Shown in pieces: positions 47,760 to 59,222 of a stretch of DNA of 64,000 nucleotides (position 1 is its first letter; each line of letters starts with the position of its first letter). Origin of the DNA: Talpa occidentalis (lineage: Eukaryota > Chordata > Mammalia > Eulipotyphla > Talpidae). The stretch is taken from assembly GCF_014898055.3 (NCBI RefSeq), contig NW_023603184.1, positions 29,738,808 to 29,802,807 of the forward strand. The letters run 5' to 3'. Below the pieces are notes generated by a model. The model ran no database searches and was not told the origin of the DNA. It saw nothing but the letters and a program-made list of their open reading frames with translations. The translations under genes were made by a program, and so were the position numbers.

Positions 47760-48790
47760 GTTTTCATTTCTCTCCAGCCTTTAATATTTCATATACTGCA
47801 GGTGTGATTTAATAAATTCACTCAGCTTTCATTTATCAAAAAAGTGTTTAATTTCACCCTCATATTGAAGAATATTTTGGGGGATACAGAATTCAAGGTT
47901 AATTCAAGTTTTTATTTCCTTTAGAACTTCAAAGGGGACATGTCATTGTCTTTAGTTTGCCTTGTTTTTGAAGCCAGAACTCACTCTTACCCCTGTTTTC
48001 CTGGTCTTAATGTGTCTCATTGCTTACTTTTAAGATATTTTTCTTTATCTATAGTCATCATCAAATGATTACAATGTGCCTAGGTGTAATTTTCTTTATT
48101 TTGATTCTGTTTGGAGCTTCTTGTAGGCTATTTTTAATCAAATTTGAGAAATTTTCTGGCATTATTTTTTTAATTTTTTAAAAATATTTTTAATATTTTT
48201 TAAATTTTTTAAATATTTTTTATATTTTTAAATATTTTTTAATATTTCATCCTCTCCTGGAACACCAGTGACCCCCTATGTTAAACTAGATTTTTGTGTT
48301 CCAAAAATCTACTGACACTCCAGTTCATTTTCTTTCCAAACTTTTTCTCTGTGGTTCTTTTTGAACTGATTCTATCACCCTATCTTTATAAATCTTTTCC
48401 TTTGTCATGCCTAAAATAGATACTATATTTTTCAGTTCTACAATTTCCATTGGATTTTTTTTTAATACTTTCCATTTTTCTGTGGAGAATCCCTATCTGT
48501 TCACTTATCAAGTCCATCTTTTCCTGTAAGTTCTTGAACACATGGAAATAGGTGTATTAAAGTTCACACGTGATAATCCCAACATAATCAGTAATCTCAA
48601 GAACATTTTGCACTAACTTTTTTTGTGTGTCAATAGATCATATTCTGCTCATGTTAGTAAATTTTTGTTGTATGATGGACATTGTAGATTTGATATTGTT
48701 ACTATCTGGATTTGTAATCTTCCTTTGTTAGGGTAAGTCTAGATTATCTCTTACCCTAGGACTAAAGCAGTTTTATTCCTAAATTGTTGC
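47760..48790 (-). mobile_element. Antisense old L1/HAL1-type remnant
   Basis: Characteristic antisense phrases occur: TTTTCAGTTCTACAATTTCC, GAGAATCCCTATCTGTTCAC, TGTTGTATGATGGACATTGT. Near 48165-48247 an A/T-only tract of repeated TTTTTAAATATTTT units interrupts it. Heavily decayed. Confidence 0.55.
48165..48247. repeat. A/T-only low-complexity tract
   Basis: About 80 bp made only of A and T, in alternating runs of the TTTTTAAATATTTTT type, inside an L1/HAL1-like remnant. Confidence 0.85.
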
Positions 48791-49374
48791 ATTTCTAGAA
48801 TCTCCATTAAATACTCAGCATAGTCAGCAAGGTCTCTTTAATATAGATGGCTAGAAGTCTTATATCTCTAGCATTGTGTGGCCTCTACCATCTCGACTCA
48901 ACTCAGCTCCCAGTAGGTACTCTCTCCTTTTTGAGGCATATCACTCTGCACATGTGTAGCTTAGCATCTGGTCAAAGATTTAAGGGAAAACGCCTATGCA
49001 TATTTTTAAATTTCCTTCCCTGTGCAGCTCCTTCCTCTCTGGCATTCTTACAGTAAAGCCTATCTATCTAAGGAGGCTCAAATTACATCTCTACCTGTTT
49101 AGATCAGACAGATTGCCATTCTGCACCACAAACCAGAAAATGTCCAGCACAAAAATGGAGCTCATTTTGGCGTTTCCCTTCTTTCAGGGATCATAGTCCT
49201 TTGCCTTCTGTTTCCTACCATCTGAAAACTGGTGCTTCCTAATTTCTTGCCAGTTTTATAGTTACCTATGTTCAGAGGGCCAGCCCAGTACCATTTTCAT
49301 CAAAGTGAGAAGCAGAAATTGAATGAGCATATGCAGATTTGGGGATTGTCTATAATAGGACTGCTCTATTCTCT

Positions 49375-50110
49375 TCTCTGCTTCACATTTCCTTCACAAT
49401 AAAGCAAAGACTATTAAGACATTCATACCCCTTCATGATCTGCCTTACTAACTATCTTCATCACTGATCATCCCTTCCTTACAAACACACCTGCCTCCAT
49501 ATTTTACTTGTGATTTTCCATGTACTTCTAGCTTTTTCTTAAGCTCTGCTTTTGCATATACTGGTCTTTCTGCAAAAATACCCTCTGCCTAATCCCTAGT
49601 TGCCTTGCTAACTCTTACTTAATCTTCAGAATGTACCTCAACTGCCACCTCTTCCAGGAAGCCCTCACTGGTACATTCTGGGTTGTATTCCCTTATTTGT
49701 ACTTTTATGTCACTCTGCTCTTACATTTTTCAAAACTGTATTATACCCATATTAATGTAATTGCCTGTTATGCCCTGTCTTTTATGCACTCCACCCAACT
49801 TTCTAGAGTGAATATCTCAAGAACAGGGGCCAAAGACTCTGATTCTTCTCTGAGTCTCCATGGTCTAGCCTCGGCTTTGGGAAACTTCTTCTACAAAGGG
49901 TATGATAGTAAAAGTTTAGAGTTTGCAAGCCAGTCTCTTGTAATTACTTGGCTCTTCCATTGTAGCACAAATGCAGCCATAAGTATTATGTAAAATGTAA
50001 AATGTTATTGGAACAAAAATATGTAGTGAGCTGTTACTTGCTGATCCCTGGCATGGCACACAGTATATGCCTAGTAAATGTTCATTTTATGAATTAATTA
50101 GCAGAATAAA
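49375..50110 (+). mobile_element. L2 LINE 3' region
   Basis: The order of features is that of an L2 3' end: GCAAAGACTATTAAGACATT, CTGCCACCTCTTCCAGGAAG CCCTCACTGG, CTCAAGAACAGGGGCC, then after a hAT insert TGGCATGGCACACAGTATAT and TAGTAAATGTTCA. Confidence 0.7.
49870..50042 (+). mobile_element. hAT-Charlie fragment inserted in an L2
   Basis: The motifs GAAACTTCTTCTACAAAGGG, AGTTTAGAGTTTGCAAGCCA and CTCTTCCATTGTAGCACAAA match a well-known mammalian hAT-Charlie family (CTGTAAAGGGCCAGATAGTAAATATTT...TTTGCGGGCC type). The L2 reading is broken at its left edge and resumes with CCTGGCATGGCACACAGTA at its right, so it landed inside the L2. Diverged, with no coding capacity. Confidence 0.6.
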
Positions 50111-51814
50111 TTATTACTGTTAGAGGCCTTTTTTAAATGCAAAAGAATGTAATCAATTGTATTAAAGGGAAAGGATTTTCCCAGAATGGTAAAGTAACAC
50201 TTCTCTTGAGAACTTAAGGAAGGAAAAGAAAAAGACTAGCTATGTGAAGAAGGCAGAAGGACAGAAAGTTGAGGGATTTCTGGCCTAATTGACAGATTTC
50301 CCCATGCAAGCTTTTTTCCAGGGGGCCATCCTGGGATAGGATCCTGAAAACCAGAACAGCTTGGTCAGAGTGAGTTCAGCCAAGAGCAGGAAGAGCCAGA
50401 GGGCGAGTACAAGCTGTGTCCTGGGCAGCACCCAGGGGTAAACCCAGAGGAGCCAAGCGTTGTGGCCAAATCCAAAGCATCAGAAGCCAGGCAGATTCTG
50501 GAACTGAGCCTGGGGTGAGAATACCAAGGGCAAAAGGAAGTGAGATCCAAGACAACTTTAATGAATGAGGCTGGCAGGTCCACCAAATTTTTCTGTTGGT
50601 CACTGGCCACATGATACTTGGGTACATCATCTGTGTATGGGTTGACCTTGGTCTTCTCAGAGGAATTAAGTGACAAATTTGTCTTTTAAGAGATAAAGAA
50701 GGAAAGTAGGCTAGGATTTAGAGACTGAAGGAACTCTGCAGTAGCTAGTATGCAGACTCCTTAAGGGCCCAACCAGGGCCCCAAACAAAGATTCACTGAG
50801 CTACTATGGGTGAGAAGGGGTTGAATAACAAGAGGTAGTAACAGTCAAGTCTACAAGGTTGTGGGATAGTCTCCAGTGAAGCACTATGAATGGATGTCAA
50901 GGAAATGAATGGGTGGCTTTCCACGGGATCGGGATAGCAGGGAATGCAAGCACTGCCAAGCAGGCCAGGAAGGCTGGGCCATCAGTGAACACCTGCCACA
51001 TGCAGAACACCTCCAAGGATCCATCTACTGTGCGGCATGCCTTCTCCTACCCCAGAGGAAAGGCCAAACACAATTCTGCTTTGATCAGCCTTTTAGGCAT
51101 CGTGGTGAACACTGCTAATTTAGCACCACTGATGACAACAGAAAAGGCTCAGGAATGAGGTTACTACATATATATTCAGACTTTCTCCCTGGAGTGGCTT
51201 TTCAGGCAAATGCACATGGTTGGCTATCAGTAGCTCAAATTCACGACCTAATCATTCTTCTTCCCAACTTCTCATCTGCCTCTGTCCCATTATGCCTCAT
51301 CCATGCTGCTGGAAATAAACATCTAAAGTCAGAAATGTGTAGGCCCCTTGAGCCCTGAGACAGGTATTCTAAGCCAAAGAGCTGTGACTTTACCTGAGAA
51401 CCTGTTTCTTATCCCCAAGACTGAATCCCCAGTTTTTCACCAAGAACCCCTCCCTGAATATTCCTTTAAGGAGGCCTCATCCCCTTTGCCCCAGGCCTGC
51501 TGATATCTGGGATTTCTTCCTCTTCTCCCTTGTTTCCTGGAGGATATTAGGGCTAAATTTCTGTGTTCCCGGTAATTGGAGTCTGCTTTGCTTCTTCATT
51601 CTGCATGTCCCAGACCACTAGTTAGGTGACTCCCTAAGGTTTCTCAGACTTAGTTCTCGCATCTTCATTCCTGTCATCTCTGCCCACCAGTTCTAAGTCA
51701 ACTTGCCACCCTATCACCCAATCAGATTCTCTTTGATCTCATGACTTCCAGAAATTTATCTAGATTTGCCTTGTTGTGTTCAAATTAAGTTTGACTGGCT
51801 AATATTTTTAGCTC

Positions 51815-51960
51815 GTGTTGTATAGATCAGTCACTATCATTGCTTCATGAATTACAGATGAGGAAACTGAGCTTGACTTTGGTTAACTGACTTAATCTAG
51901 AAAGTTTCAGAACTGAGACTAGAACACATGTTAGTCTGATCCCCAAACCAGAGTTTTAAC
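51815..51960 (-). mobile_element. MIR SINE
   Basis: Antisense MIR: AATTACAGATGAGGAAACTG AGCTTG, GAACTGAGACTAGAACACAT. Confidence 0.6.
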
Positions 51961-52154
51961 TACTTCCAACTGCCTCCCAAACATTGTCCAAGCTTCCCTT
52001 TTATTGGCTCACACTTCTGGTCTAGTGTCCTGTTTCCTCTCCACTGCCCTAATTCAAACCCTACACAACTCATGCAGGAAATGTTTGTGGGTCTCTTTGG
52101 GCCCCTCTCCCTGACTTTCTTGGGGTATGATGCCTTGTGCTGGGGAAGGGCTTG

Positions 52155-52375
52155 GCTCTGGTGCCAGACGGAGTCTTCGTTCATCTGCTTCTGCGATCTT
52201 AGTTTCACTCATTTACACTCTCTGAGAATGTTTCCTCATGTGAAAAGCAGAAATTATGATGGCATCTGTATCACAACTTTCCTTTTTTGAGTGTTTAATG
52301 TGGTAATGTAGGTCAAGGCCTTGGCACAGTGCCAAGCACACAGTAAAGCTCAATATATGTTAACTCTGGTCGTCA
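52155..52375 (+). mobile_element. MIR SINE
   Basis: Sense MIR, diverged: CTGCTTCTGCGATCTTAGTT, CTTGGCACAGTGCCAAGCAC ACAGTAAAGCTCAATA. Confidence 0.55.
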
Positions 52376-52470
52376 TTCTTTGCAAAAGGAACCTTCCATG
52401 CTCCCCCCTTGAGGGCAGCACCCTGACTGCCCCAACCTGGCCCTCTTTCTTTTTCATCTTTTTTTCCCCC

Positions 52471-52730
52471 CAAAGATTTATTTATTTATTTATACAAGCA
52501 CTGGGTACAGTCAGAAGTGAGGGAGGGTGAGAGAATTCACCAGAGCCAGAGAGGGGAGCAGAGCAGGCAGAAGGACCGAAGTACACTGCTGAGGGGAGCA
52601 GCGGGCGGCAGGAGAGGTCTGCGCGCCATGGGGGACCCTCCTCCGGTGGCCGGGGAGCAGCCGGGGATCGAACCAGCGCTGCAGAGGCTGCGGGCAGCTT
52701 CGCAACCCAGCGCTTAGCCGCTGCGCCACT
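52471..52730 (-). mobile_element. tRNA-derived SINE, 5' end truncated
   Basis: A reverse-oriented young-subfamily copy with an ATTTATTTATTTATACAAGC tail end. At the right it stops at GCTGCGCCACTG, missing about the first 12 bases of the element (the GGGCCTCCCCG head). No convincing target duplication is visible. Confidence 0.93.
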
Positions 52731-52794
52731 GTCCTCTAACTCTCCAGTCAGCCAAATGGTCCCCTCCATTTTTGGACCTTTCATTGTGTTACAG

Positions 52795-52930
52795 GGGAAA
52801 GAGCATGTGCTCTGGGATCAAGTGAATCTGGGTTTGAACCCCAGCTTTGCCCCTCATTATTTATCTGTGTGTGTACATGCATTCACATCTCTGGAGCTCA
52901 ATTTCATCATCTATAAAATGAGAGTGAGAT
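52795..52930 (+). mobile_element. MIR SINE
   Basis: Sense MIR: GAGCATGTGCTCTGGGATCA, GGGTTTGAACCCCAGCTTTG CCCC, CATCTATAAAATGAGAGTGA. Confidence 0.65.
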
Positions 52931-53224
52931 TGTATTGTTGATGACACCTAGGAAGGAATTATACTGAAACCTTCTAGGTGTTTACCGACTTCTCCACTTT
53001 TAACAGAATCCCTGTTCTTACCACCCTTCCAGTCTTCCCATGGGAGCCTCCTTCCCATGGGATACTTTCCTTCCTCCTCCACCTGCTTTTAGACTCCTCT
53101 TGTGGCTCCCCATAGGGCTTTCTTTTGCTTTGTTTTCTATAGTTCTTTCTTTGCTTTGTTTTCTATAGTCCTTCTTCAACCGCTTTCATGCTTCTTTCCA
53201 AATCAACCCAATTAATTAGCACAA

Positions 53225-53380
53225 CTCTAAGAGTTAGTACAGCCTAGTAATTATCATCTCTATTTTTCAAAACTGAGACCCTAAGAGATTGAATGACTGA
53301 TTCGTGATCACAAATGAGGGCCAAGAGTACAAGTCTTATGGCTCTTGCTCCCCAGCGCCTCTGTCCCTATACCACCCTGT
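53225..53380 (-). mobile_element. MIR SINE
   Basis: Antisense MIR: ATTTTTCAAAACTGAGACCC, CGTGATCACAAATGAGGGCC. Diverged. Confidence 0.5.
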
Positions 53381-53814
53381 GCTCACCTGTCATTATCATC
53401 CTCTCTGATGTTACAAATTGTTTTTCCACAGATCCTGCCTTATGCCCATAGGGAGGACTTGTCTGGCCCCTCTCCAAGTCCACTACTTAAAAGATATCTC
53501 TTACGTGGTTGATGTCCTTCAAATGTGATGACTTTTGATGTCATTCGACATGTTGATGTGAATTAATGTGGATAAATTAACAACTGTGTTGTCTAGAAGG
53601 TTAAATTGGCCTTGATACCAGCACCCTGAGGTTTTTATTTGAGTAAGAAATCCAGATAGATTCTTCTTCTGTGACAACTGCTTCTCTGCACTCCTCCATT
53701 TTAGACTTTGGATTTGGGGAATTTGAAGTTATCTGCTTTATTCCCTCTGCTCAGTGTTCTTATTTCTATAATAACCCTGACTATACAGGATTGTAAGTAA
53801 TCTGCTTATCCATC

Positions 53815-53940
53815 TGCTTCCTCACCCCCAGCCTGTGAGTCCCTCCAGGACAAGCACTGTATCCAATTCCTGTCAGTGTCCAGGGCCTGCCACTGGGTTT
53901 GGCATATAGTTAATGGACGTTGAATGAACAAACCAGCCAT
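53815..53940 (+). mobile_element. L2 LINE 3' tail
   Basis: TGAGTCCCTCCAGGACAAGC, GTCCAGGGCCTGCCACTGGG and ATATAGTTAATGGACGTTGA match the L2 3' end. Confidence 0.6.
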
Positions 53941-54099
53941 CTGGGTCCATCTTAATACCCCATCAATGTGCGTGTTCCTATTCTCTTACTTTACTTCATA
54001 TAATACACATTTCTTATCTCTTATACTGAATTAAAGGCAGGTTTTATGTTTTACTCATTTATATAGGCTCCCTAACAACCAAGAGAGGAGGAAACTATA

Positions 54100-54335
54100 A
54101 TTATTGAGAGTCTATTGTGTGTTGGTAGTGATTTCACATATATTATCTCACTTTTAAATTGAATTTAATTCTTGTAATAGGTTGATAAAGTAGGCATTAT
54201 CATCCTTGAATTACAAAAGAGGGAGTTGAGACTCAGGGATATAAAGTAATTGGAATTTAACCAAGTTTACATAGCTGTTAAGTGGCAATGTTAGGATTTA
54301 AATCCCTGACTATTGACTCTCAGACCACTGTCTTT
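54100..54335 (-). mobile_element. MIR SINE
   Basis: Antisense MIR: GTGATTTCACATATATTATC, GGGAGTTGAGACTCAGGGAT, TACATAGCTGTTAAGTGGCA ATGTTAGGATTTAAATCCC. Confidence 0.65.
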
Positions 54336-54554
54336 CTTTTTTGTTGTTGCTTGATGTTAATTTTTTAACAACGTGCAAGATGGCTGAGTGCATTAGCCCA
54401 GTAGGTGTCAGGGACACTGCTGAATTGAGACTTGGAGTCAATCACATTGAATTACATCTCTGCAAGCCCGATCCCCAATGCTTCCAGCCTATGTTCTGCT
54501 ACTGTCCCATTTGATTGTTTGGATGAAATGTTTCAGAAAAAATGTAATAATCAC

Positions 54555-54890
54555 TCACAACTCATCAGGCATTATGCTTAACACTGGGGAAACAGTGCAG
54601 AAGACAGATCTTCTCAAGGAGCGTACAGGCTAGTGAGAAAAGAGCCATGCAGGAGTGATCATAAATGTGATCTATGCCTTGAGGAGAGAGAGGGCTAGGG
54701 TTTAGGTCACTCTAGGGTAGTCCTGCGAGGCTTCTGAGTAAATCATAAAGGAGGAATGAGAGTTAGCCAAGCAAGCACAGAGGGGTCAGCATGCACTAAG
54801 CCACTCAGGTACAGAAATGCAGGTAGGTAGGATGGGTCTGGTGAAGCATCGTAGGGAGAGCAGAGATGCTGAAGCTGGTCTCCCTGTGTT
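54555..54890. repeat. Ancient interspersed repeat, family not named
   Basis: CAGGCATTATGCTTAACACT GGGGAAACAGTGCAGAAGAC, then TCAAGGAGCGTACAGGCTAG, resembles the widespread GCCAGGCACTG..CTGGGGATACAGCAGTGAAC repeat. Probably the same family as at 61195. Confidence 0.4.
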
Positions 54891-55834
54891 CACATCATGA
54901 GCCAAAGGTCACAACTGACTCCTAGTTCTTATCCCTGCACAGAAGCAATTTCAGCTTACATGACAGCTAGAACATTCTCCCCACTCAGAAAAGGAGTTTC
55001 AGAATAGCTGGCAGCATCTCCATTGTCTTCTCTAGGGTCAAGTTGGATAAACACAGAGTTTGCATTTTCCTGATATATAGGAAATAAACAGTTGGGCAGC
55101 CCCACATGATGATGTCATTGGCCTGGGATGGGACACTACTGGCTTCAGCAGCCAGAGGGTTCTTTGTGTCCATGTTCTCCATGTACTTAGGAGAAGAGAG
55201 CCTGGGGGTAGCATGTGAGGGAATCATTTTCTTGAGTGGGGGGGTGGAGTGGAGTGTTCTGCCCACTCTCAATCAGAGGCTGGTAAAAGACAAATGTCCA
55301 TTAGATCTGCCCAGTTCGAGTCTTCCTCGTCACTATGGCTGAAGTTGTTCTTTAATATGAGACTTTATAAAACCGATCAAAGAATGGCTGGGAACCGATT
55401 CAACCTTACAATGGATTATATGCAACTTAATAATAAATATATACACATGCGTCCATCAGGTGCAGAGACAAATCCAGTGTAGGCGGGTGTTGATCTCCAT
55501 TCCTTTCCTTCTGCCCCCAGGACTTTGTAAACTCATCAGGTTATGTTCTGTCTTGGTCCTACCCAGATCTGATTCTGTTCTCACCTTGGCTCATCCATCA
55601 AGTCCCTCCTGCATCCCACTATAGTCACCTCCCCACATCTCCAAACTGCCTGTGCCTCCTTTAACCAGCTCAGCTGCCTGCTCCTTATCCTGGGCAGTAC
55701 ATAAAAGTTAGCTAAAGGCAACAATGCTTATGCCCAAGAACCGCCCAAGCCTCTTCCCCACTCTCCCCCTTTCCCTTGTGTTCCTTACTCACTTCCCTTG
55801 TGCTACACTCCAATTTTGCTCCCTCTAATGCATT

Positions 55835-56335
55835 CTTCACACTGCTGCCTGGGAGATTTATCTAAAATTTAAATGCCTTCATGTCATCCCCCTGTTCAGA
55901 ACCCTTCAGTGGTTTCAGACCTTTTCAAATGACATCCAAACTCCTGAAGCATTTAGAACAAGGCCATCCGTGAGCAGCTCCTCCCCAGCTCCCTGGCATC
56001 AATTGCTACCTCTCCCCTTGACAGTTTGTGACACAGCAATGCTAAATTACTTATAACTCCCCAAACACATAGTGTTATTTAACATTTCTGAGCCTGCCAG
56101 AAATAGCCTTCTCTCTCTCATCTGCCTTACAAATCTGATCAGTCTTTAAAATTCTCTCAGCTGTCCCTTCTCTAAAACCCTTCTAGACAGAAGGCATTAT
56201 TCTGGATTACCTCTGTGCCTTGTTCAGGCATCTACTGTTGCCCTGCCTGCAGGGCAGGGCATACTGGCTGAAAAGAAGTGTCTGACAGAATAAGGCATAG
56301 CACGGGACCTAGCACAGAGCAGCTGCTTAGCCAGT
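55835..56335 (+). mobile_element. L2 LINE 3' region just upstream of an exon
   Basis: L2 phrases include CCCTGTTCAGAACCCTTCAG TGG, CATCCAAACTCCTGAAGCAT, AACAAGGCCATCCGTGAGC and a terminal AGCACAGAGCAGCTGCTTAG. The element ends about 95 bp before the SPON1 exon at 56431. Confidence 0.65.
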
Positions 56336-56430
56336 AATGGCTGAATCTTTGGGCAATTGTACCTCCAGGTCATCATTTAAGATTTTAGCCACAGCCACAC
56401 TGATAACTGCATCCTGCTTGGTTTTCCTAG

Positions 56431-56579
56431 GTCGGGCCAATCACTGGTCTGCAATCATTGGTGGCTCCCACTCCAAGAATTACGTGCTGTGGGAGTATGG
56501 AGGATACGCAAGTGAAGGCGTCAAACAAGTTGCAGAGTTGGGCTCACCAGTGAAAATGGAGGAAGAAATTCGACAACAG
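56431..56579 (+). CDS. SPON1: SPON1 (F-spondin) internal coding exon, spondin domain
   Basis: This 149-nt exon follows a TTTTCCTAG acceptor and ends at CAG before GTAAGA. It completes the split Arg codon and reads RANHWSAIIGGSHSKNYV, then LWEYGGYASEGVKQVAELG, ending in EEEIRQQ. This is about residues 226-275 of F-spondin, within the spondin domain (roughly 195-388). The YGNWSEKTHP...HWSAIIGGSH...LWEYGG pattern spread over this exon and the previous one is typical of the spondin_N family. The intron before it is 39,764 bp. The exon ends in phase 0, so the next exon (outside the window) should begin with a whole codon. No frameshift or stop is present, and this part of the gene looks intact. 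Confidence 0.97.
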
Positions 56580-58384
56580 GTAAGAAAAACAAGCAGAATG
56601 TGATCAAAATCCAGGAATGTCATCAAGCATCCCTTAGATTTCTTTCCCAGAAGCTTGAAATTTACAGTACAGTATACTGAGAAGTGAGCACACTATGAAG
56701 GGAAATCTGTTTGCTGAGTTTGGGGAGGACAAAGGCATAGATGTCTACCTTGTTGTCTCAGATTGTCCCTGACTGCTTTTATGTTTTCCTCAAACGATGT
56801 AGTGGATTTCACTCTTCTCACTACGATCCTTGAGAGGGTCTTGGAAATGGTATCCCAGTTGTCGAAACCAGAATCTCCATTTCCAAAAACAAATATCAAT
56901 GTACTGACATATGCTCTTTGCTACTACATCTCAAGGTATCTGAAAAATTAGTCAGCTAATCATTGTACCACTGCAGACTGAAGCATCTTTTATTTCCACA
57001 CCTCGTCGTGTGGCCCCAGGGGATGTGCCATTATCAAGGTCACGCATACTACTGAGAGACCACTGAGAAATACTTGCCACTCTTTCCAGCTTACTTGACA
57101 GGGCCATTGTCCTTCATCAAAGCGCTAGGCAGAGGCTGATGGGAGGTCTTGGAAGAAGAGCTGTGGGTTTTCAATGTCTGTTCACAGGCTGCTCTGTGGA
57201 GAGGTGACGGTCCCTCACCACCCAGAGAGCCCTTCAGGCCTGAGAGAACTCGATGGGCCCCCCATGTCTCACCCCACATGTGCTCAGGAACGGGTAGGGA
57301 AAGAGCACATGGGGCCTGGGACGTGGTCACGTCACAACACATGTTTCTATGAAGCTGCTGCCCTGCGCAACCTTGTCTCATGTCTCTTGAGACAACACAG
57401 GAAGCTCCAGAGTCCCCAGGCCAGGGGTCTCTCTTGACATGTATGCACCCAGTTCTAAGCAGCACTCTGTAACATCTGTCTCCAAGCTCCCATATACCCT
57501 GAACTGAATGCAACAAAGGTCACCCTGGCTCCTACTATAGCCTGGTCCAATCCTTTTGGTCCAGAGTGCAAAAATGCCCCCAAACTAGCTTATGCTTCTT
57601 ATTAATTTGATTTAAAGTGCCATCTCCATTTGTGGGGGATGAAATGTTTAACCAGATGTTTTAAGATCACATGTTACTCATCACAAGTTTATCTGATTGA
57701 CTTCTTAGTATTTCTCTGACTCGGGTCCCCATGTCGGGGAACTGGGAGCACTTATTTGGGCTACGGTGCAGCCCTGTCATCTGCAAAGTCATAGAGCCCC
57801 CTATTGTCCTACTCTGTCTGATTTATCCTGGGGCAAACCCTTGTTTGAGATCCTGAGGGTCTACGTTCCTGCTTCTCACACGTAGAATTATAATCCTCTG
57901 ACTTGTTGAGTTCTGTTGTGAACTTTTGTGGTAAGACCATTTGTTACAAATGCTGGTTGAAAGACTGAGGTTTTCAAATGAATTTGATCAAGGTCAAGGG
58001 CATCTTCATAATAATACGGTTCTTCCTCAATGGCTTTCATGAGAGGTTTCTGCAGGGAAGGGAAGCATGTATGAATTGTAGATAATTGGGATCATGTTGT
58101 TCTAGCAAATATTATCTGTCATCTGCAAAATGCTTGAATATTGATGGATGGGACCCCCAGTTCTAGATTGTCTCCCTTGGGAGAACATCGTCTTCTTGGT
58201 GTATTATCCCAACCAGCACACCTGGCTTTAGCTTCTGCACCACACAACCCACCTATCCTAGCTGGTTGGTGTTCCTAACATTAAGACATAATAATAAGTT
58301 TAATTATAAGTACTGCACATGTGAGTTAAAAATCCCACTGAGCAGGTCTCAGAGTCTGTAACCACCTGTCAGGTGCCCTGGGTG

Positions 58385-58520
58385 TTGGACATCTTCTTTT
58401 ATCTTGCACCTCTAAGCAGACAGTATTATTATCCCAGCTTTATAGATGAGGAAACTGAGGCACATCAATAGCTAAAGAATACCAGGACTTGACCCAATTT
58501 TGTCTGGCTCCAAAGCAGGT
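58385..58520 (-). mobile_element. MIR SINE
   Basis: Antisense MIR: AGCTTTATAGATGAGGAAAC TGAGGCACATC followed by a diverged end. Confidence 0.6.
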
Positions 58521-58956
58521 ACATAGACCAGATAAATAATTTGCAAGTGAGACAGCCTAGGTAAAAGAAACTGTGAGCCAATAGGATGAGTGGCCCCTGT
58601 GCCGTATGAACAGGTGGACTAAATCACGGGCTGGGGAGTCCTGTGCAAACAATTCAGCTACTACCCTCACCAGGAGGGCCATGGTGGCTTAAAAAGTGTT
58701 AAATCCTAACTAATGATTATCTCACAATTTCCTGGAGAGAGAAAGCCTAGAGCCCACATGTGTAGCTGGAATATAACCCATCCGCGCATGCCTGGGCATA
58801 GTCCAACCCAGAACAAGCTGTGACACTGCTCTCCTGGACTGCTCTCCAGGTCTCATGGACCTACCCTTTAAATATCAAGTCCTAACTCCCTTTGGGGAGC
58901 CAGGTTATATTCTCCTTCCCCAACTGGCTCCTTCATGCATCTGTCTCTTTAATTTT

Positions 58957-59222
58957 TTTAAAGATTTATTTATTTATGCATACAAGAACTGAGGTACAGG
59001 CCAGAGGTGCAGGGTTGAGAGGATTCACCAGAGACAGAGTGGGGAGCAGAACGGGTGGATCTACTGGAATACTCTGCTGAGGGGGGCAGTGGGAAAGTCA
59101 GGAAAGGTCTGCTGCACCATGTGGATAGCTTCCTGGCCAGCTGGGTGTCGAACTCATGCTGCAGTGGCTGTGGATAGCTTCATAGTGCTGAGACTTAACC
59201 CCTGTGCCACCATGGAGGCCCC
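58957..59222 (-). mobile_element. tRNA-derived SINE, older subfamily
   Basis: A reverse-oriented copy ending GGAGGCCCC, flanked by slightly diverged duplications of the GTCTCTTTAATTTTT type (58943-58957 and 59224-59237). Several substitutions and a GGTGTCGAACTC B-box region point to an older insertion. Confidence 0.92.

Larger units (their letters stand above)
16667..56430 (+). other. SPON1: SPON1 intron, 39.8 kb
   Basis: This complete intron of 39,764 bp is bounded by GTGAGT and TTTTCCTAG. Its contents are listed separately: hAT-Charlie fossils, a solo LTR, an RPL6 pseudogene, SINEs, L1, L2 and MIR elements. Stretches where I recognise nothing are 16667-17330, 17530-18870, 20771-22520, 23165-25270, 29830-30240, 31760-32490, 34800-36900 (except the pair repeat and palindrome), 37165-38840, 38945-40260 (except the pair repeat), 40490-42270, 45906-46790, 47360-47760, 48790-49370, 50110-51815, 53380-53810 and 54890-55830. 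Long mammalian introns of this kind often hold enhancers, but none can be proved from sequence alone. Confidence 0.9.

Noticed and set aside
56337..56603. 88-aa frame starting MAESLGNC that looks like a short gene
   Set aside because: It is a SPON1 exon read through from upstream intron and into the downstream intron; the AG acceptor at 56430 and GT donor at 56580 show the true limits.
57091..57516. 141-aa minus-strand frame
   Set aside because: No recognisable domain, no codon bias or splice context, and it lies in an intron; length is within chance for G/C-richer sequence.
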